Assembly (NCBI GenBank): GCA_038239345.1
Contig: JBBSEX010000022.1
Span: 11,447-75,446, forward strand
Length of the DNA: 64,000 nt
DNA from: JBBSEX01 sp038239345
Lineage (GTDB): Bacteria > Acidobacteriota > Terriglobia > Bryobacterales > Bryobacteraceae
Direction: 5' to 3'
Of the stretch, positions 16,297-24,333 are shown piece by piece. The first letter of the stretch is position 1; each line of letters starts with the position of its first letter. The notes beneath the pieces were generated by a model. That model ran no database searches. It had not been told where the DNA came from and worked only from the letters and a program-made list of their open reading frames with translations. A program made the position numbers and the translations under genes.

Positions 16297-17418
16297 CTAA
16301 CCTCCGGCCGCTGCGCCAATCGCCCGCGGCTGTTTCGTACATTCGTCCATCACCAGGCTGGCGATCCGCTGCTTGGTAGCGGACTCCAGATCTTCCGGTA
16401 TTCGTTGTCCGCTTGCCAGGAACGAGATCGGTTTTCCTGTTCGGATCGACTCGCCAAGCAGCGGACCAAAAGCTGTTGTTTCATCCAGTTTGGTGAATAG
16501 TAGCTTGTTCGGACGCGCTACCTCAAACCGGTCGACCGTACGTGACAAATCCCTGGCCTTCATCGACGCCGCCAGCACCAGGTGCACGTCGATGTCAGGG
16601 CGGGTCGCCAGGAAGCAAGCCAGTTCGTCGCTTTCTTCCATATCCGCGGGACCGAGTCCCGGGGTGTCGATCAGAATTAGATTCTTGTTTTGATGCTCGG
16701 CCAGGATCTGGGGCAATGCCGCCGCGCTCTCTACCAATTGGAAGCCGATGCCCAAAATCGCCGCCAGGGAACGAAGCTGTTCGCCGGCTGCAATGCGGAA
16801 CACATCCAGTGAAAGAATCTGCGCCGGGCGTTGACCCGATAATCCGTGTAGAGCCGCCAACTTTACCAGCGTGGTCGTCTTGCCGCAACCAGGGGGGCCA
16901 ACCAGAGTGAGTATGCGCCGCCGATCGCCCAAACTGCCGTCGACTACGGCCCGCGATTCCAGCTCGGCCCGCAATGCGCCGCGCCATCCCACCGGATCAT
17001 AGGCTTTGGCGGCGATTCGTTCGACGATTTCTTCGGCGATATCCACATCGAGTTCGGCGTCCGCCAGTTCGCCGAAAATTCTGCTGAGCTCGGGATTACG
17101 CCGGGCCTCCAATTGTTCAGTCTGCTGGCCACTCGATCGACTGATGTCGGCTATGTTCTTCCGCAGCTCGCCAATCTCCTGCGCCAGCCGGTCAATCGCC
17201 GATACCGGCACGGGGACGGTGGCGCGAGGAACGCCCGGAGCGGGCACAGCCGGCGGCGCGCTTGCAAACACCACTTCGTATTCGCCGAGCGAGCGTGTCT
17301 CGGCGGTGGTACGGCGCGAATGGACAAGCATCGCATCCGGCCCCAATTCCTGCCGGGCCAGCCCCATGGCTACCTCGACGCTTGCCGAAAAATAGGATTT
17401 TAACTTCAGTCCGCTCAT
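16297..17418 (-). CDS. flhF: Flagellar SRP-type GTPase FlhF
   Basis: The N-terminus LKLKSYFSASVEVAMGLARQELGPDAMLVHSRRT is characteristic of FlhF. The NG domain carries a P-loop (VGPPGCGKTTTLVKLAALHG), the DVFRIAAGEQLRSLAAILG segment and the G3 box DTPGLG. FlhF guides placement and number of polar flagella at the membrane. Usually flhG (a MinD-like ATPase) follows flhF; here fliA follows directly and no flhG is present. The start overlaps the flhA stop by four bases (ATGA). Polar flagellation is suggested but not proven. Confidence 0.95.
   Translation of the reverse strand: MSGLKLKSYFSASVEVAMGLARQELGPDAMLVHSRRTTAETRSLGEYEVVFASAPPAVPAPGVPRATVPVPVSAIDRLAQEIGELRKNIADISRSSGQQTEQLEARRNPELSRIFGELADAELDVDIAEEIVERIAAKAYDPVGWRGALRAELESRAVVDGSLGDRRRILTLVGPPGCGKTTTLVKLAALHGLSGQRPAQILSLDVFRIAAGEQLRSLAAILGIGFQLVESAAALPQILAEHQNKNLILIDTPGLGPADMEESDELACFLATRPDIDVHLVLAASMKARDLSRTVDRFEVARPNKLLFTKLDETTAFGPLLGESIRTGKPISFLASGQRIPEDLESATKQRIASLVMDECTKQPRAIGAAAGG
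16301..16305 (-). promoter_or_regulatory. Ribosome binding site fixing the fliA start
   Basis: GGAGG on the minus strand lies eight bases before the ATG at 16290-16292 and inside the last codons of flhF (stop TAG at 16297-16299). This favours the 257-residue FliA over the longer frame starting at 16319. Confidence 0.75.
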
Positions 17419-19490
17419 TGAATCACTCCCAAGGACAAGACTCGGACGCCGGTGGGAATCTCACTATGCGAGAGTATCGACAGGTTCTGTAAGCTGCCTT
17501 CGACAATCTGCCGCAGAAAGAATCGCGCGCCGGAACTCGCAACGGCGACAACCGGAGTATCGCCCTGCCCAAGAACTTTGCTAAAACGATCCAGAATCTC
17601 GCGAATTCGCTGCGGCGGAAGATTCAGGTGGCTGGTGAATTCGCCATGTTCGACGGCACTCTCGATCACCTGCTCAATCGAGGGATCGACAAAGTATGCC
17701 GGTAAGTCGCCGGCGGAATTCAGATACGGTTTTGCCACCATGCGGCGGATTCCCTGCCGTACATATTCCGTCAGCAGGATCCCGTTCTTCGTAATCGCCG
17801 CCGCTTCGCCAAGCGATTCCAGAACGCTCGCACTGTCCCGAATTGAAACGCGTTCCCGTAGTAGATTTTGGAAAACCTTTTGCACTACGGCTAGTTGAAG
17901 CAATTTGGGGACCAGGTCCTCGACTACCTTTGGCTGCTCCTCCGCCACACGATCCAGAAGCTTCTTGGCATCCTGCCGGGAGAACAATTCATAGGCATGG
18001 CGCCGCGTCAATTCCGATAGATGCGTTCCCAGTACGCTCACCGAATCGACCACCGTATAGCCCAGTGCCCGGGCTTGCTCGGCGCGCTCGGATGAGATCC
18101 ACACGGCGGGAATTCCAAACGCCGGGTCCCGTGTCGCGATGCCATCCAGCGGCTGCGTCGCCTTTCCGGGATGGATCGCCAATTCGCAATTCTGCGGCAG
18201 TTCGAAACGCGCGATCTCCGTACCTTTTAAGAGCACCACGTATTCCCGTACCTTCAAGGTCAGATTGTCCAGCACCCGGACTGGAGGCAGCATGAAGCCA
18301 AGTTCGGTGGCCATCTGGCGACGGATCCCGCTGATTCGCCTGAGGAGCGGCGAGTTTTGGCCGCCCTCCACAAACTTCACTAGCCCCAGCCCTACCTCGA
18401 CGGCAAGCGGCTCCACCCGCATCAGGTTTTCGAGATTCTCCTTGGCGGGGGCGGGCACATCGGTGGCGGTCGCGTGCTCGTCCTTGTTCAGTTTCTTCTG
18501 CATCTGCCATCCGGAGTAGCCCAACACTCCGCTCACCAGGAGGAAAGGAATCTTTGGGAGCCCTGGAAACGCAGCCAGCGCGAGCAGAACAGCGGCGCCC
18601 AGCATCAGAGGTTGGGGGTGGCTGAAAACCTGCTTCCGCACCTCGATCCCGAGCTTGCTGTCGGAACTCGCGCGGGTAACGATCAAGGCTCCCGAAATGG
18701 AAACCATTAGTGCCGGGATCACGGTTACCAGGCCGTCGCCGATTGTCAAAATGGTATAGGTCTGTAGCGCGCGTTTCAAATCGAGACCGTGTTGCAGCAC
18801 GCCGATCAGAAACCCGGCGATGATATTAATCACGGTGATCAACATGCTGGCCACCGCATCGCGCTGCGTGAATCGCGAGGCGCCGTCCATCGCACCGTAA
18901 AATTCCGCTTCGCTGGACAACATCTTGCGCCGTTTTCGGGCTTCGGTTTCGTCGATCAATCCGGAATTCAAGTCCGAATCGATGGACATCTGCTTGCCCG
19001 GCATCGCATCGAGCGTAAAGCGCGCCGTAACTTCCGAGATTCGTACCGCGCCGTGGTTGATGACGACATATTGAATAGCGATCAAGACCAGGAAGATCAC
19101 CACGCCGACGATATAATTGCCCCCGACGACGAAGTTACCGAAGGCTTCAATGACGTCGCCCGCCGCCGATGTTCCGGAATTTCCGTTTAATAGAATTAAG
19201 CGCGAAGTCGAAATGTTTAATGAGAGGCGGAACAGAGTCAGCAGCAGCAATGTCGTGGGAAACACGCTGAATTCCACTGGGCGGGTGATGTGCATCGCCA
19301 CCAGCAATACGATCACCGATACGGTGATATTGCCCGTGATCAACACATCGATCATGAACGACGGCAATGGCGTGATCATCGCCAGTACGATACCTAGAAC
19401 GCCAACCGGGACCGCCATATCGGCCCAATTGATCTTCGTGGGAGGTCCTGAACCCGCCTGCCGCGCCGCGACTGTTGCCGTATTTGCCAT
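17415..19490 (-). CDS. flhA: Flagellar export gate protein FlhA
   Basis: The 691-residue protein has the usual FlhA length. About eight transmembrane helices lie in the first 330 residues and a large cytoplasmic C-domain follows. The family segments LFRLSLNISTSRLILL, DAMPGKQMSIDSDLNSGLIDE and RKMLSSEAEFYGAMDGASRF are present. FlhA forms a nonameric ring that uses proton flow and docks chaperone-substrate complexes for export. It starts two bases after the flhB stop and its stop overlaps flhF, within the tightly packed export operon. Confidence 0.98.
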   Translation of the reverse strand: MANTATVAARQAGSGPPTKINWADMAVPVGVLGIVLAMITPLPSFMIDVLITGNITVSVIVLLVAMHITRPVEFSVFPTTLLLLTLFRLSLNISTSRLILLNGNSGTSAAGDVIEAFGNFVVGGNYIVGVVIFLVLIAIQYVVINHGAVRISEVTARFTLDAMPGKQMSIDSDLNSGLIDETEARKRRKMLSSEAEFYGAMDGASRFTQRDAVASMLITVINIIAGFLIGVLQHGLDLKRALQTYTILTIGDGLVTVIPALMVSISGALIVTRASSDSKLGIEVRKQVFSHPQPLMLGAAVLLALAAFPGLPKIPFLLVSGVLGYSGWQMQKKLNKDEHATATDVPAPAKENLENLMRVEPLAVEVGLGLVKFVEGGQNSPLLRRISGIRRQMATELGFMLPPVRVLDNLTLKVREYVVLLKGTEIARFELPQNCELAIHPGKATQPLDGIATRDPAFGIPAVWISSERAEQARALGYTVVDSVSVLGTHLSELTRRHAYELFSRQDAKKLLDRVAEEQPKVVEDLVPKLLQLAVVQKVFQNLLRERVSIRDSASVLESLGEAAAITKNGILLTEYVRQGIRRMVAKPYLNSAGDLPAYFVDPSIEQVIESAVEHGEFTSHLNLPPQRIREILDRFSKVLGQGDTPVVAVASSGARFFLRQIVEGSLQNLSILSHSEIPTGVRVLSLGVIQ

Positions 19491-19492
19491 CG

Positions 19493-20554
19493 CTACCCGG
19501 GTAACCTGCCGTTCATCAATTTGAAGATGTATGCCAGAATTTCGGCAACGGCTTTATAGAGGTGAGCCGGTATTTCCTGACCGACGTTCACAGACTTATA
19601 CAGTGCCTGCGCAAGCGGAGGATTCTCAACAATTGGTACCTGATTCTGTAGCGCGATCTTGCGAATGCGCGCCGCCAGATAGTTTTTACCCTTCGCAACC
19701 ACCGTAGGAGCGCCACCGGAATCCATCTGATAGCGAATGGCTACGGCGTAATGGGTAGGATTGACGATCAAAGCAGTCGCCGTGGAAACTTCCTTCATCA
19801 TGTTGCGCCGCGCCGCATCGCGCTGTAGCCGCCGGATCCGCATCTTGATTTGCGGATTGCCTTCCTGATCCTTCGATTCCTGCTTGATCTCCTGTTTGCT
19901 CATCCGCATTTGCTTGGCGTACCTTTTCCGTTGGCGAAAGAGGTCGACAAGGCCGAACACGAGAAATAAGCTGGCTGCCCGCCATAAAAGAGTTTGCAAC
20001 GACATCGCGACGCGCATGGCGCCGGCCGGAATGCTCATTAGCGGCAGTTGCAGATAGACGGAAAGGTTTTCCTGCACCGCGAAGTAAAGAAAAATCGCCA
20101 GGGAGGGCAACAGGACCAGCGCCTGGAAAAACGCCGGTAGATTTTGGCTGGGGAGCTGTTTGAGTTTGCCGGCCGGATTCAGCCGCTTAAAATCGGGAGC
20201 CAGTTTATTCAGCGAAACGCCAAGTCCGGTGCTAGCCACTTGCATCACCAGAGTGACGGCCATGACCGCGCCACCGGCCATGGCAAGTGGCCGGATATTC
20301 GTAAAGACTACGTCGCGAATGATTTTCGTCAAGCGGCCCGCATCGAAATTGGATTCAAACGCGAGCACTAGAAGGGAGCGCATCGTGTCGCGCAGAGTGC
20401 CGAACCAGGCCGTCCCGTAAATCACCAGAAAAGAGACTAAAGTGAGGAACTGCACCGCCGAAACGAATTCCTTGCTAACCGGAAAACGTCCGTCTTTCCG
20501 TGCCTGATCCAACCGGCGCTGGGTCGGTTTTTCTGTCTTATCCTGATCAGCCAC
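19493..20554 (-). CDS. flhB: Flagellar export switch protein FlhB
   Basis: The protein shows the FlhB start DQDKTEKPTQRRLDQARKDGRFPVSKEF, four membrane helices, and the autocleavage site NPTH (about residue 265, in IVNPTHYAVAIRY). Self-cleavage there switches export from hook to filament substrates together with FliK. The frame extends to an ATG at 20566, but the GTG at 20554 has GAGG six bases upstream and yields the family-typical beginning (ADQDKTEKPT). Either start overlaps the end of fliR. It belongs to the fliPQR-flhBA gate module. Confidence 0.97.
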   Translation of the reverse strand: MADQDKTEKPTQRRLDQARKDGRFPVSKEFVSAVQFLTLVSFLVIYGTAWFGTLRDTMRSLLVLAFESNFDAGRLTKIIRDVVFTNIRPLAMAGGAVMAVTLVMQVASTGLGVSLNKLAPDFKRLNPAGKLKQLPSQNLPAFFQALVLLPSLAIFLYFAVQENLSVYLQLPLMSIPAGAMRVAMSLQTLLWRAASLFLVFGLVDLFRQRKRYAKQMRMSKQEIKQESKDQEGNPQIKMRIRRLQRDAARRNMMKEVSTATALIVNPTHYAVAIRYQMDSGGAPTVVAKGKNYLAARIRKIALQNQVPIVENPPLAQALYKSVNVGQEIPAHLYKAVAEILAYIFKLMNGRLPG

Positions 20555-21323
20555 CCAGGGCCTCATTGATAAATTGCCAGGTCTTGGCTGAGGCGCTCGC
20601 TAGAACCGGCGGCATCAAAACCGTCATGGCCGCCAGCATCGCCAAAGCCACCAGCATCTTCACCGGGAATGCCAGCGTCATCACCTGCAACTGCGCCTGG
20701 ATTTTACCGAGCAAAGCCAAAGCGATGTCGAACGACAACATTAGCGCGACCACCGGCAGCGCAATTCGCAAGCCCGTGGTGAACATCAGCATCCCCGCTT
20801 TACTAATCGCCGTCAGCGTGACATGGGTTATCAGGAACGTCCCTGGAGGCACGTGATTTAGACTAGTGGCGAAGGCTCCGATGATTTGACGATCCATCCC
20901 CATGGCAAAGAACAACAGTCCGATCAGCCACTGCGACATCATTTGTAATACCGTGGAATCGGCTTGACTGCTCGGGTCGATCGTCGACGCATAGGAGTAG
21001 CCGGCTTCCAGGCCGATGATTTGCGTACCGATTTGAAATCCTTCCAACAAGAACGCGATCGCCAGGCCGATGGTGAGTCCTAAGCTAGCCTCGGCCAGCA
21101 TCCAGGCGACGAATTGCAGTCCGGCGAGCGCGGGCGCGTCCGGTGTAGGCCACATCGGAAACAGGCAGAACGTCAACGACAAGGCCAGAGCCACCTTGGC
21201 GACCTCTGGCGTGTCGCGAAATCCCGGCAAAGGCACAAAAACGATCGCGCCGGACACACGCGCCAGCACCAGGAGAAACCCGTACATTGTCGAAAGCGAG
21301 AGGTTAATGGGTATACCGCCCAA
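20547..21323 (-). CDS. fliR: Flagellar export protein FliR
   Basis: The 258-residue, highly hydrophobic protein has about six transmembrane helices and FliR motifs (FLLVLARVSGAIVFVPLPGFRDTPEVAKVALALSL near the start, EGFQIGTQIIGLEAGYSYASTIDPSSQADSTVL in the middle). FliR joins FliP and FliQ to form the export channel in the inner membrane. It overlaps fliQ by 20 bases upstream and flhB downstream, so translation of the whole set is likely coupled. Confidence 0.97.
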   Translation of the reverse strand: MGGIPINLSLSTMYGFLLVLARVSGAIVFVPLPGFRDTPEVAKVALALSLTFCLFPMWPTPDAPALAGLQFVAWMLAEASLGLTIGLAIAFLLEGFQIGTQIIGLEAGYSYASTIDPSSQADSTVLQMMSQWLIGLLFFAMGMDRQIIGAFATSLNHVPPGTFLITHVTLTAISKAGMLMFTTGLRIALPVVALMLSFDIALALLGKIQAQLQVMTLAFPVKMLVALAMLAAMTVLMPPVLASASAKTWQFINEALGG

Positions 21324-21573
21324 AATCGCTAAACAGCGTCGTTGTGTATCCCAGCAGCTTGGTCATCATCCACGGAAGCAATACGATGAAGCCGATCAGG
21401 AACGCCGCCAGACGCGGCAGAGCGCCGAAGCTGGCATCCTGCATCGACGTAATAATCTGCGCCAGACTGACGATGATACCGGCCAGGAATCCCACCAGAA
21501 GCAGCGGCATGCTCAGCGTGAACGTCGTGTATAAAGCTTGCCGTACCAGATCCACCGCCATTGCCGTCGTCAC
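21304..21573 (-). CDS. fliQ: Flagellar export protein FliQ
   Basis: With the GTG start at 21573 the product is 89 residues, the usual FliQ length, and reads VDLVRQALYTTFTLSMPLLLVGFLAGIIVSLAQ and later FIVLLPWMMTKLLGYTTTLF. It has two transmembrane helices and forms the FliQ ring of the gate. The frame is open further upstream (to 21615), but AAGGAG at 21583-21588 stands nine bases before the GTG. The GTG overlaps the fliP stop (GTGA). Confidence 0.95.
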   Translation of the reverse strand: MTTAMAVDLVRQALYTTFTLSMPLLLVGFLAGIIVSLAQIITSMQDASFGALPRLAAFLIGFIVLLPWMMTKLLGYTTTLFSDFGRYTH

Positions 21574-22250
21574 GTATAGAAGCTCCTTACCAGCGATCCA
21601 ACCACTAAGTTCCAACCGTCCACCAGTACAAATAAAAGAATTTTAAAAGGCGCCGAAATCATCACCGGAGGCAATTGCATCATTCCAGCCGAGACGGTCA
21701 TTGACGCCACCACCAGATCGATAATCAAGAACGGAAGAAAGAGAACCGCTCCGATCTGGAACCCGGTCTTCAGTTCCGATAGGACGTAAGCCGGCGCCAG
21801 GACGGTCAGTGTCAGATCCGCGGGTTTGGCGGGCTGCGGCGAATGCGACACTTCCAGAAACAAACGGACATCCTTTTCGCGGGCGTATTTTGCCAGGAAT
21901 ATCTTTAATGGCTTCGATCCGGCGTCAATCGCCTGCTGGCCCGTGATTTCGCCGCGATCGTAAGGCTGCCAGCTCTTCGTGTAAATCTCTCCGGCCGTCG
22001 GCTGAATAATCAAGATCGCCAGGAACAGCGCCAAGCCCACTAACACTTGATTGGAGGGCGTAGTCTGCGTTCCCAAGGCTTGCCGCAGAAAGTGCAATAC
22101 AACCGCGATTCGCAGAAAAGGGGTGAGTGACATCACCGCCGCGGGAAGCAGCGTGAGTGCCGTCATCCCCAACAGGATCTGCATCGGGATTCCTAGTCCG
22201 CCTTTGTCGGCGGAGATCGTAACTGAGAGAAATCCAAAAATGAAAGGCAA
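21570..22250 (-). CDS. fliP: Flagellar export protein FliP
   Basis: The 226-residue protein has the FliP signature segments: LTLLPAAVMSLTPFLRIAVVLHFLRQALGTQTTPSNQVLVGLALFL, then LAPAYVLSELKTGFQIGAVLFLPFLIIDLVVASMTVSAGMMQLPPVMISAPFKILLFVLVDGW. It provides four to five membrane helices of the FliPQR channel. The N-terminus (MPFIFGFLSVTIS) is a short hydrophobic leader. It starts at the base after the fliO stop and its stop overlaps fliQ. (Sequence segments quoted in parts only; the whole gene is collinear with the family.). Confidence 0.97.
   Translation of the reverse strand: MPFIFGFLSVTISADKGGLGIPMQILLGMTALTLLPAAVMSLTPFLRIAVVLHFLRQALGTQTTPSNQVLVGLALFLAILIIQPTAGEIYTKSWQPYDRGEITGQQAIDAGSKPLKIFLAKYAREKDVRLFLEVSHSPQPAKPADLTLTVLAPAYVLSELKTGFQIGAVLFLPFLIIDLVVASMTVSAGMMQLPPVMISAPFKILLFVLVDGWNLVVGSLVRSFYT
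21583..21588 (-). promoter_or_regulatory. Ribosome binding site fixing the fliQ start
   Basis: AAGGAG on the minus strand sits nine bases before the GTG at 21571-21573, inside the 3' end of fliP. It selects the 89-residue FliQ over the longer open frame. Confidence 0.75.
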
Positions 22251-22520
22251 TTATGTAAGATCCTTCGCCGCGGCGGGCAGAACCGTTAGGGATGTCCCAT
22301 GAACGGCTACGAAAATTTCCCGCTCGCCCATGCGGATCAGGTGTATCGAATGTTGCGGCCCCAGCGACAGGCGTTCCAGGCATTCCAGCTTCTTCCCCGC
22401 CCCGGATCCCCGCCCGGGAAATTTCATCTTTCCTGGACGGCCGCCCCGAACCCACCAGTTCAATCCACCCAGCAGGCAGAGAACGAATCCGACGGCCAGC
22501 AACTGTTGCGTCACTTCCAT
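22251..22520 (-). CDS. fliO: Flagellar protein FliO
   Basis: The 89-residue protein has an N-terminal membrane helix (residues 5-24), a basic Gly-rich linker and a small FliO-like beta domain (LECLERLSLGPQHSIHLIRMGEREIFVAV). FliO helps assemble the FliPQR complex. It lies between fliN and fliP, the usual FliO position, six bases after fliN. Sequence conservation in this family is low, so the call rests on topology, the LSLGPxHSIHLI pattern and context together. Confidence 0.88.
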   Translation of the reverse strand: MEVTQQLLAVGFVLCLLGGLNWWVRGGRPGKMKFPGRGSGAGKKLECLERLSLGPQHSIHLIRMGEREIFVAVHGTSLTVLPAAAKDLT

Positions 22521-22526
22521 GTTTTG

Positions 22527-22775
22527 CTATTCCTGCTCCTGGAAATCGGTGAAGCGAACCCCGGCGACGTCCTCGATGATTACGATTTCACCGCTGCCCA
22601 ACATCGTTCCGCCCACCAGAATGTCGATGTTGTCGCCAGCCGATCGCCCCATCTTGATCACGCTGCCCGGCGCCAATTCCAGAATCTGCCGGATGGTCAT
22701 CTGCTTTCGATCCAACTCCACCGTTATTTCCAGCGGTATATCCGATAGATGGGAAATCTCTTCACGCGTCGTCAT
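22527..22775 (-). CDS. fliN: Flagellar switch protein FliN (short form)
   Basis: The 82-residue protein is essentially a single SpoA domain: LSDIPLEITVELDRKQMTIRQILELAPGSVI, then DIDILVGGTMLGSGEIVIIEDVAGVRFTDF (quoted from GDNIDILVGG onward). This is canonical FliN, a C-ring component binding FliM and FliH. It is one of two FliN-type genes in the operon; the other (14727) has a long extension. It follows flgE by six bases. Confidence 0.95.
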   Translation of the reverse strand: MTTREEISHLSDIPLEITVELDRKQMTIRQILELAPGSVIKMGRSAGDNIDILVGGTMLGSGEIVIIEDVAGVRFTDFQEQE

Positions 22776-22781
22776 CGCTAT

Positions 22782-24023
22782 TTAGCGCTTCAGGTTGATC
22801 GTGTCCTGGCTGATTTCATCGACGGTTGTCACCACTTTGGCGTTCGCCTGGTAAGCCCGCTGAAAGACGATCATATTTGTGAATTCCGTGGCGATATCGA
22901 CAGTGGAAGCTTCCACTGAGCCCCCTAAGATGCTTCCCCGGCCCCCACTGTTTGGCAATCCGACCGCCGGCAAAGCGCTGCGGGCGCTCACTTGATAATT
23001 ATTATTGCCGACTGAATCGAGCGAATCCGGATTTCGCAGCGTAGCGAGGGCAAGCTGGCCCACCACCACTTGTTCGCCGCTGGAATATTGCGCCAGAACC
23101 TTGCCGCCATCGGCCAATCCCACGTGAAGCAGACTTGCCGTGGGAGACCCATCCTGAGCTAGGGCGGAAACCGCGGATGTCTGCGAAAATTGCGTGAGCC
23201 GGGGCTTCGTTCCGTCGTACATGCTCCAATTAACACTGAGATCGCTGGCTCCGTCCACCAGCCCCGTGAGGTTGATCGCCACTGGCGGATCCGTCGGCGC
23301 CGGTGATGTTAGCTTGCCATTCGAATCGAACACGATCTGTCCGGTTACGGGCGTAAATGGAGCGGATAAATCGGCATCTACCGCGGTGGCCGAATAATTC
23401 CAGGTATTTGCCGCCGCATCCTTCGAAAAAGCGAGCGATATGCTGTGAGGATTTCCTAGCGAATCATAGACATTAATCGCGGTAGTGTACGTATCGGCGG
23501 TCTTGCCCGCGGCATTCAGATTCAAATCGAAAGAGAGGTTCTTGGTGGCGACTGGCGGTTTCAAAGATCCCACCGGTACCGTAATATCGCCAACCGGCCC
23601 ATTGGTGTTAACCGTACCCGTGGCATCGAGCGCCGACCAACCTTGCAGCTTTTCACCCGTGGAAGTAATCAGGCCGCCTTCTTTAGAAATCCGAAAATTC
23701 CCACCGCGAGTATATTCCGTCGCGCCCTCCAGGCTGGTGACGACGAAGAATCCATCGCCCTGAATCGCCGCATCGAGCGGACCGCTGGTGGTCTGGATGG
23801 CGCCTTGCGAAAATTCGCGCAGCGTCACTGGACGGCCCACCCCCGATCCAACCTGAAGATCACCAGCGCCCGATCCCAAGGATTGCGAAACCATGTCATG
23901 AAAGGAGACGACGCTCGTCTTGAAGCCTGGCGTATTCAAATTGGCCAGGTTGTTGCCGACGACATCAATGGCCGTAGCCTGTGCCGTAAGCGCCGATAAT
24001 GCAGTGGAAAATGATGTGAGCAT
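22782..24023 (-). CDS. flgE: Flagellar hook protein FlgE
   Basis: The 413-residue protein begins with the flagellar rod/hook motif (LSALTAQATAIDVVGNNLANLNTPGFKTS) and ends with the matching C-terminal helix (VDIATEFTNMIVFQRAYQANAKVVTTVDEISQ). The middle has the FlgE segments GDGFFVV, EYTRGGNFRISKEGGL and SLGNPHSISLAF. FlgE polymerises outside the cell to form the hook. It follows flgD and fliK in the order usual for hook-building genes. The length is normal for FlgE. Confidence 0.97.
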   Translation of the reverse strand: MLTSFSTALSALTAQATAIDVVGNNLANLNTPGFKTSVVSFHDMVSQSLGSGAGDLQVGSGVGRPVTLREFSQGAIQTTSGPLDAAIQGDGFFVVTSLEGATEYTRGGNFRISKEGGLITSTGEKLQGWSALDATGTVNTNGPVGDITVPVGSLKPPVATKNLSFDLNLNAAGKTADTYTTAINVYDSLGNPHSISLAFSKDAAANTWNYSATAVDADLSAPFTPVTGQIVFDSNGKLTSPAPTDPPVAINLTGLVDGASDLSVNWSMYDGTKPRLTQFSQTSAVSALAQDGSPTASLLHVGLADGGKVLAQYSSGEQVVVGQLALATLRNPDSLDSVGNNNYQVSARSALPAVGLPNSGGRGSILGGSVEASTVDIATEFTNMIVFQRAYQANAKVVTTVDEISQDTINLKR

Positions 24024-24035
24024 TGTGTCCTCTTC

Positions 24036-24332
24036 TTACTTAGCCGGGATCGTCGCCGGGGCAACCGCGGTCAGAGCGGCCTTGATGGCATCCAGATCTT
24101 GCTTCATGCCCAGCGATTGCTCTAACTGGCTGAACTGCGCGAGTTGGGTGACAAACTGGACCGAATCCGTCGGATTCAACGGATCCTGATTCTTCAACTG
24201 CGCAACTAGCAGTTTCAAGAACGTCTGTTCGCTGGCTGGATCGCTTGTGACGGCCGTCGCTGTCGAAGAGGACTTGGTGGTGTCCTGCGCTGCAAGCGGG
24301 CTCGTTAGATTTCTTTGAATTGGTGTCGTCAT
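24036..24332 (-). CDS. flgD: Short flagellar hook-capping protein FlgD
   Basis: The 98-residue protein contains the conserved FlgD N-terminal region: TFLKLLVAQLKNQDPLNPTDSVQFVTQLAQFSQLEQ. FlgD caps the growing hook. The Tudor-like and Fn3-like C-terminal domains of enterobacterial FlgD (about 230 aa) are absent. Short FlgD proteins are known in several phyla, so this is probably complete, since a normal stop and the flgE start follow. It lies one base after the fliK stop. Confidence 0.9.
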   Translation of the reverse strand: MTTPIQRNLTSPLAAQDTTKSSSTATAVTSDPASEQTFLKLLVAQLKNQDPLNPTDSVQFVTQLAQFSQLEQSLGMKQDLDAIKAALTAVAPATIPAK

Positions 24333-24333
24333 A

